Positions 6,297-9,397 of a stretch of 9,397 nucleotides of DNA are shown piece by piece (position 1 is the first letter of the stretch; each line of letters starts with the position of its first letter). The stretch covers positions 1 to 9,397 of the forward strand of contig JAOZOT010000119.1 of the NCBI GenBank assembly GCA_029933115.1, written 5' to 3'. This DNA comes from Anaerolineae bacterium. GTDB taxonomy: Bacteria; Chloroflexota; Anaerolineae; E26-bin7. The notes below the pieces were generated by a model. The model had not been told where the DNA came from. It did no database searches and was given only the letters and a program-made list of their open reading frames with translations. A program made the position numbers and the translations under genes.

Positions 6297-6439
6297 GTAG
6301 TGCGGGCTTCAGTTCGTCTGTCGGCCGCTGGATGGCCAATCCGGCGGGCGCCTGAAGCCATTTCTGCTCGCGGCGGATTGGCCATCCGCCGGGTGACCAA
6401 TCCGGGGAGAGCGAGCTGAGGCGCTGAAGCGCCCACTAC
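6297..6439. repeat. Nested inverted-repeat intergenic element
   Basis: The 245-base gap 6234-6478 contains no gene I accept. Its core has two nested inverted repeats. The outer pair is 6297-6312 and 6424-6439, 14 of 16 positions matching in inverted form. The inner pair is a perfect 14 bp: 6330-6343 with 6374-6387. A further partial direct copy of the inner unit (ACCAATCCGG) is at 6396-6405. The ends resemble terminal inverted repeats of a miniature element, but I see no target-site duplication. Other readings are a bacterial interspersed palindrome or a transcription-end structure for the gene at 6479-8446. No T-run follows the stems. Confidence 0.6.
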
Positions 6440-6478
6440 GAGCAAGAGTTGCGCTCTACTGCGGCTCACCTGGCAGCG

Positions 6479-8446
6479 CTAGGAACATACGAATGGAGCC
6501 CGAGAGAGAAGCAGGGGCAGGGAAGTGTAGATAAGCCAAAAGGCCAGGAAAAAGAACATCACTGCTGTCAGCAATTTGATGGGCCCCGTCCAGCGGTTGA
6601 TGAAGCGTCCCAACTGTTCCGAAGTGGTGCCGAAGAAGGCCAGGATGAAAACGATCACCAAAGGCACGATAAAGGCCAGATTGTAGAGCAGCAAATAGAG
6701 TAGAGCTTGTATCTGTGGCCCTGGCATACTCAGGACGAAGATGATGGTTGGCAGATAGACTTGACCGGTGCAGGCCAGCTCGATGAGGGAAATGACAAAG
6801 CCTGTGATGAAAGCCACGGCTACAAAGGCACGCATCCTGGCTCCCTCGCGGATGACACGGTTGATCCAACGCCGCATCCTTAGGGGGAGTCGCAAGGTCA
6901 TCTCCTCCGGACGCCCACGGCGGGCTTTGAGAAAGTCGAAAAAGCTGACAACGGCCAGGATCAAGCAAAGGGCAGCGGTGATCAAGTAGACCACTTGTCC
7001 TAACGTTGAAACGAACTCCAGGGAACTGAGGACGTTCAAAAGCCCTATGCCTATCAGCGAATAGGTCAGAAAGACGCCCAGGGTAAAAGCGACGCCCACA
7101 ATCAAGACTTCGCGCCCCTTGCGTCCGATAAAGCTCAAGTAGGAGATGAAGAACACAATGGTAGCAAAAGCGCAAGGGTTGAGACCGTCGAGCAGGCCAT
7201 AGCCCAGGACGGTGAAGATGGCCAGGGCACCCCAGTTTCTGAACCTTTCAGCGATTCTTCCGGCAGCCTGATCCAGTTCTTCCCTCGTAACGTTTTCCCA
7301 GATTGGTTCCGTTCCCTCCTGGACGTAGCGTCCTACTATCTCTTGCAGGCTGCGAGCGTTGACATCATTCCCTTGCAGGTAATCACGACCGATGAAAACC
7401 ATTGGAGCGGTCAGGCGTTTGTCTTCAGGGACACCGTAGCGCTCGCTCAGAGCCTCATTGAGCATCTTTGCCCTGGTCTCTCCGATGTCGAAGCACTCAA
7501 TGGTCAGTTGCGGATAGCGGCTCTTGATAGCATTGAGGTCATAATTAACGCGGGAGCACTCCTGACAGCCAACTTGGTAGAAATAAGCTATATGGATAGG
7601 GTGACCCCCCGCCTTTGGATTGGGAGTGGCCGCCGGCCTGGGGGTAGGTGCGACCAGCAACTCTTCTGGGATGGGATAGTCGGTGCCACCTTTAGCCAGG
7701 TATTCGTCAATTGCCTTCTCCAGATTATCTTTAATGCTGAGTTCTCCCACCATGACCGTCCGCCCGACGAACATCATGGGTACGCCGCGTCTTTCTGGCG
7801 GTATTTTGGCCGCCTCCTCCAAAGAGATGAGCAAACTGTGATTGTAGGGCTCGCTAATGTCGAGAAGTTTGATTTCAATCTGATCGCCGTATTTCTCCTG
7901 GACACCGGGCAAAAAGTCGTTGATGATGACCTCACAATGGGGGCAGGTTGGGGAGTAGAAAAGAAGAATGCGTACCACGCCGATGGGGACGGCCGTCGAA
8001 GTAGGAGTAGCAGTCGGCATAGGGGTGACCAGTAGGGCCAACCGCTCTGGCGAGGGAAAATCCGCGCCCCCGGCGTCCAGGTATTCTTGGATCAATCCAT
8101 CCAGTTGCTCCCGAATAACGTACGAGCCAATCAAGGGAGGAGTGTGGCCTATGAAGATTTCAGGGATGCCCGCCTCCTCCTCGGGTATTCCGTATATCTC
8201 CTCCAATGCCAGCGCCAACTCAAAGTTGGCCTGCTCAGAAATATCGAGTAGTTTGACTTCCAATTGATCACCATATTTCTCCTGGATGCCAGGCAGGAAA
8301 TCGTTGATGATGTCTTTGCAATGAGGGCAGGTTGGGGAATAGAATAGGAGGATGCGCACCACCGGTTCCTGAGCTTCAACCGCCAGGACACCTCCCAGAA
8401 GTCCGAGTATTAGCAGCACCAGGACAAAGATGATCGCCTTTTTCAT
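6479..8446 (-). CDS. Triple thioredoxin-like domain protein fused to a CcdA/DsbD-type membrane domain
   Basis: This predicted membrane thiol-disulfide oxidoreductase has a signal peptide (1-25: MKKA, hydrophobic core, VEA). Three thioredoxin-like domains follow. Their active sites are CPHC (40-43), CPHC (168-171) and CQEC (294-297). Thr/Pro-rich linkers at about 141-154 and 266-278 separate them. The C-terminal membrane domain starts near 405, with roughly six helices. It carries the two cysteines of the CcdA/DsbD family: Cys425 in GLNPCAFA and Cys559 in ELACTGQ. By analogy it passes electrons from cytosolic thioredoxin through the membrane to the outer domains, to reduce disulfides or feed haem c maturation. 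Domains 1 and 2 are near copies (see separate entry). The ATG start suits the signal peptide, but the closest AGGAG leaves only one base before it; AGGGAG at 8460-8465 is 13 away. The gene has its own promoter. Confidence 0.88.
   Translation of the reverse strand: MKKAIIFVLVLLILGLLGGVLAVEAQEPVVRILLFYSPTCPHCKDIINDFLPGIQEKYGDQLEVKLLDISEQANFELALALEEIYGIPEEEAGIPEIFIGHTPPLIGSYVIREQLDGLIQEYLDAGGADFPSPERLALLVTPMPTATPTSTAVPIGVVRILLFYSPTCPHCEVIINDFLPGVQEKYGDQIEIKLLDISEPYNHSLLISLEEAAKIPPERRGVPMMFVGRTVMVGELSIKDNLEKAIDEYLAKGGTDYPIPEELLVAPTPRPAATPNPKAGGHPIHIAYFYQVGCQECSRVNYDLNAIKSRYPQLTIECFDIGETRAKMLNEALSERYGVPEDKRLTAPMVFIGRDYLQGNDVNARSLQEIVGRYVQEGTEPIWENVTREELDQAAGRIAERFRNWGALAIFTVLGYGLLDGLNPCAFATIVFFISYLSFIGRKGREVLIVGVAFTLGVFLTYSLIGIGLLNVLSSLEFVSTLGQVVYLITAALCLILAVVSFFDFLKARRGRPEEMTLRLPLRMRRWINRVIREGARMRAFVAVAFITGFVISLIELACTGQVYLPTIIFVLSMPGPQIQALLYLLLYNLAFIVPLVIVFILAFFGTTSEQLGRFINRWTGPIKLLTAVMFFFLAFWLIYTSLPLLLSRAPFVCS
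7850..7978 (-). repeat. Intragenic domain repeat, copy 2 (residues 157-199)
   Basis: This segment encodes 43 residues around the second CPHC site. By hand count 38 of 43 match copy 1 at 8234-8362. The rest of the two domains diverges strongly. Many codon differences are synonymous, so the copies are old and held similar by selection, or partly homogenised. Confidence 0.85.
8234..8362 (-). repeat. Intragenic domain repeat, copy 1 (residues 29-71)
   Basis: This is the first copy of the 43-residue thioredoxin half-domain in the membrane thiol reductase, containing CPHC at 40-43. It starts just after the predicted signal peptide. The match to copy 2 (7850-7978) ends at the LLDISE segment. Confidence 0.85.
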
Positions 8447-8512
8447 TCTCCTGTATACACTCCCTGTTTGTAGTGTTGAAAGCGGTCGGTACTTGCGTAA
8501 GAGTCAGGGCTT

Positions 8513-8521
8513 ATTATACCA
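8513..8521 (-). promoter_or_regulatory. Extended -10 promoter for the thioredoxin-CcdA gene
   Basis: The minus strand reads TGG then TATAAT (8521-8513), an extended -10 element with a perfect hexamer. No good -35 exists at the right distance (nearest TTTTCC), as expected for extended -10 promoters. Transcription should start near 8506, leaving a leader of about 60 bases. Confidence 0.7.
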
Positions 8522-8547
8522 GAAATAGCGCAAATGGAAAAGATAAA

Positions 8548-9309
8548 TTACTTCTCCAAGCCCCCGCAACGCGAGACTGCTTCTCTGACCGCCGCCAGAC
8601 AGCCTGGCAGGTTCTGACTCAGTTGCTCCTGGCCGAAACGCAGTACCGTCCAGCCCTGCGCTGCCAGGTCGTAATCCGAGACCCGGCGCTCCCGTATCAC
8701 CCGCAGGCCCTCTCCGGCGGGCTCTCCCTCACAGATGATGGCCACTTTTCCTTCCTGGCAGAAGAGGGCGAAATCCACAACGACCTGTTCGCTGCTCCGG
8801 CGGCGAACTGTCCCTTCTCCCACCTCGTACTGGCGCTCGGCCTCGAGCCCTTCCCGTTTGAGGGCCTCCCACAGTCTGTCTTCCCGTGAGCCCCGATCCC
8901 ACAGGTCGTTGATCTCTTCGGCCTGCAGCAGACGTTCCAGGGTGGTGGGGATGAAGGTGATACGCCGCAGGCGCTTGCTGGGGATAGGGCGAGGCAGGCG
9001 TTGCAGCGGACCAATCTCGATCTTGTAATATTGCTCTGCCGCTCGCGGATGGTCCGCCTCTTCCGGCAACAACTCGGCGCGGGTGACCAGGCGGTAACGA
9101 CGAGTGGGCGCGTAGTAATTGATGGCCCACTTTTCATTGCCGAAAGCCTTGGTCTGATAGAAGGCCAGGTAATCGGCTCCTACCCGTCTAGGGGCACGTT
9201 TCAAGGGGATGCGGTACCAGCCTTTGTCGCGGGCGATCTCGAAATCGCGCCGGTCATTCATCACTGCTACCAGCACCCGCTGGCTGCTGCTCAGTTCTAT
9301 CTCGTCCAC
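8548..9309 (-). CDS. Two-domain protein with DUF559-like nuclease-fold C-terminus
   Basis: The C-terminal part (about 140-253) looks like DUF559, a PD-(D/E)XK-fold relative of the Vsr endonuclease. It shows EDRLWEALKREGL (143-155), a strand with Asp179 in VVVDFALF, then KVAIICEGE (188-196), and GWTVLRFGQEQL (219-230). The typical AIExDG active-site strand reads AIICEG here, so the usual acidic residue is Ile192 and the usual Asp is Glu194. The nuclease site may be altered or lost. The N-terminal part (about 10-135) carries DFEIARDKGWYRIPL, YLAFYQTKAFG and WAINYYAP; it may be an EVE/PUA-like base-binding domain, at low confidence. The start is GTG at 9309, with GAGGAG five bases upstream. I cannot name a biological role. 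DNA repair or defence against foreign DNA is possible by family, but no restriction or defence genes adjoin it. Confidence 0.72.
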   Translation of the reverse strand: MDEIELSSSQRVLVAVMNDRRDFEIARDKGWYRIPLKRAPRRVGADYLAFYQTKAFGNEKWAINYYAPTRRYRLVTRAELLPEEADHPRAAEQYYKIEIGPLQRLPRPIPSKRLRRITFIPTTLERLLQAEEINDLWDRGSREDRLWEALKREGLEAERQYEVGEGTVRRRSSEQVVVDFALFCQEGKVAIICEGEPAGEGLRVIRERRVSDYDLAAQGWTVLRFGQEQLSQNLPGCLAAVREAVSRCGGLEK

Positions 9310-9397
9310 CTCTGCTCCTCCACAACAAGCTGATCAGAGGTATAGGAGGCCCTTTCGTAATTCACCCGCAGAGGGGACGGCTACCCTCCCGCAGGCT
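9310..9397. other. Right-edge intergenic segment with short repeats
   Basis: No gene is visible. CCCGCAG occurs twice, at 9365-9371 and 9388-9394. Between them GAGGG (9371-9375) and CCCTC (9384-9388) can form a short stem. A weak TATACC box faces the nuclease gene at about 9334-9339 but lacks a -35. The region is cut off by the window, so its nature is uncertain. Confidence 0.35.

Noticed and set aside
6230..6469. 79-residue minus-strand open frame in the intergenic region
   Set aside because: It runs through the inverted repeats, has a biased Arg/Ala composition, no good ribosome site and no family resemblance.
6456..7175. 239-residue minus-strand open frame
   Set aside because: It is an alternative frame of the CcdA-type membrane domain, rich in Arg, Ser and His with no domain signature.
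7343..8035. 230-residue plus-strand open frame
   Set aside because: It is antisense to the thioredoxin domains, whose CPHC motifs and signal peptide clearly set the minus strand as coding.
9330..9345. TATACC box as promoter for the nuclease-like gene
   Set aside because: It lacks a -35 match and the sequence upstream is truncated by the window edge.

Overview
The window looks like chromosomal DNA from a free-living bacterium, with Chloroflexota (Anaerolineae-like) my best guess at moderate confidence. Evidence for a bacterium: two promoters with perfect TATAAT boxes, good Shine-Dalgarno sites, an RseP-type site-2 protease and an AlaX-type editing protein. The Chloroflexota guess rests on the archaeal-style isopentenyl phosphate kinase, the thioredoxin-CcdA fusion and the GC-rich palindromic intergenic DNA. 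All nine genes I accept are on the minus strand, so transcription runs from high to low coordinates. I see no rRNA, tRNA, transposase or complete CRISPR array.

Layout in transcription order. 9309-8548: a two-domain protein with a DUF559-like (PD-(D/E)XK) C-terminus. 8446-6479: an exported membrane protein with three thioredoxin-like domains fused to a CcdA/DsbD-type membrane domain, behind its own extended -10 promoter. 6478-6234: a 245-base intergenic region with nested inverted repeats. 6233-2773: a run of four genes, namely AlaX-type alanyl-tRNA editing protein, metallo-beta-lactamase-fold hydrolase, an 87-residue protein, and a NAL1-like trypsin-fold peptidase whose N-terminal domain is a paralogue of the 87-residue protein. 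2693-1478: an aconitase X small subunit (DUF126) overlapping an isopentenyl phosphate kinase, both apparently starting at TTG. 1200-103: rseP behind a strong promoter and a structured leader.

How the genes may work together. The DUF126/kinase pair fits the archaeal modified mevalonate route, in which mevalonate 5-phosphate is dehydrated by an aconitase X enzyme, decarboxylated by a UbiD-like enzyme and phosphorylated by isopentenyl phosphate kinase. The large dehydratase subunit and the decarboxylase are not in this window. The peptidase and the 87-residue protein look like a protease and a free-standing copy of its N-terminal domain, possibly a regulator or inhibitor. AlaX and the hydrolase genes abut and are probably co-transcribed, but no shared function is evident. 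The thioredoxin-CcdA protein probably carries reducing equivalents across the membrane to extracytoplasmic disulfides.

The most interesting items are the DUF126-kinase gene pair in a bacterium, the protease with a separate copy of its N-terminal domain, and the triple-thioredoxin membrane protein with a nearly duplicated domain.
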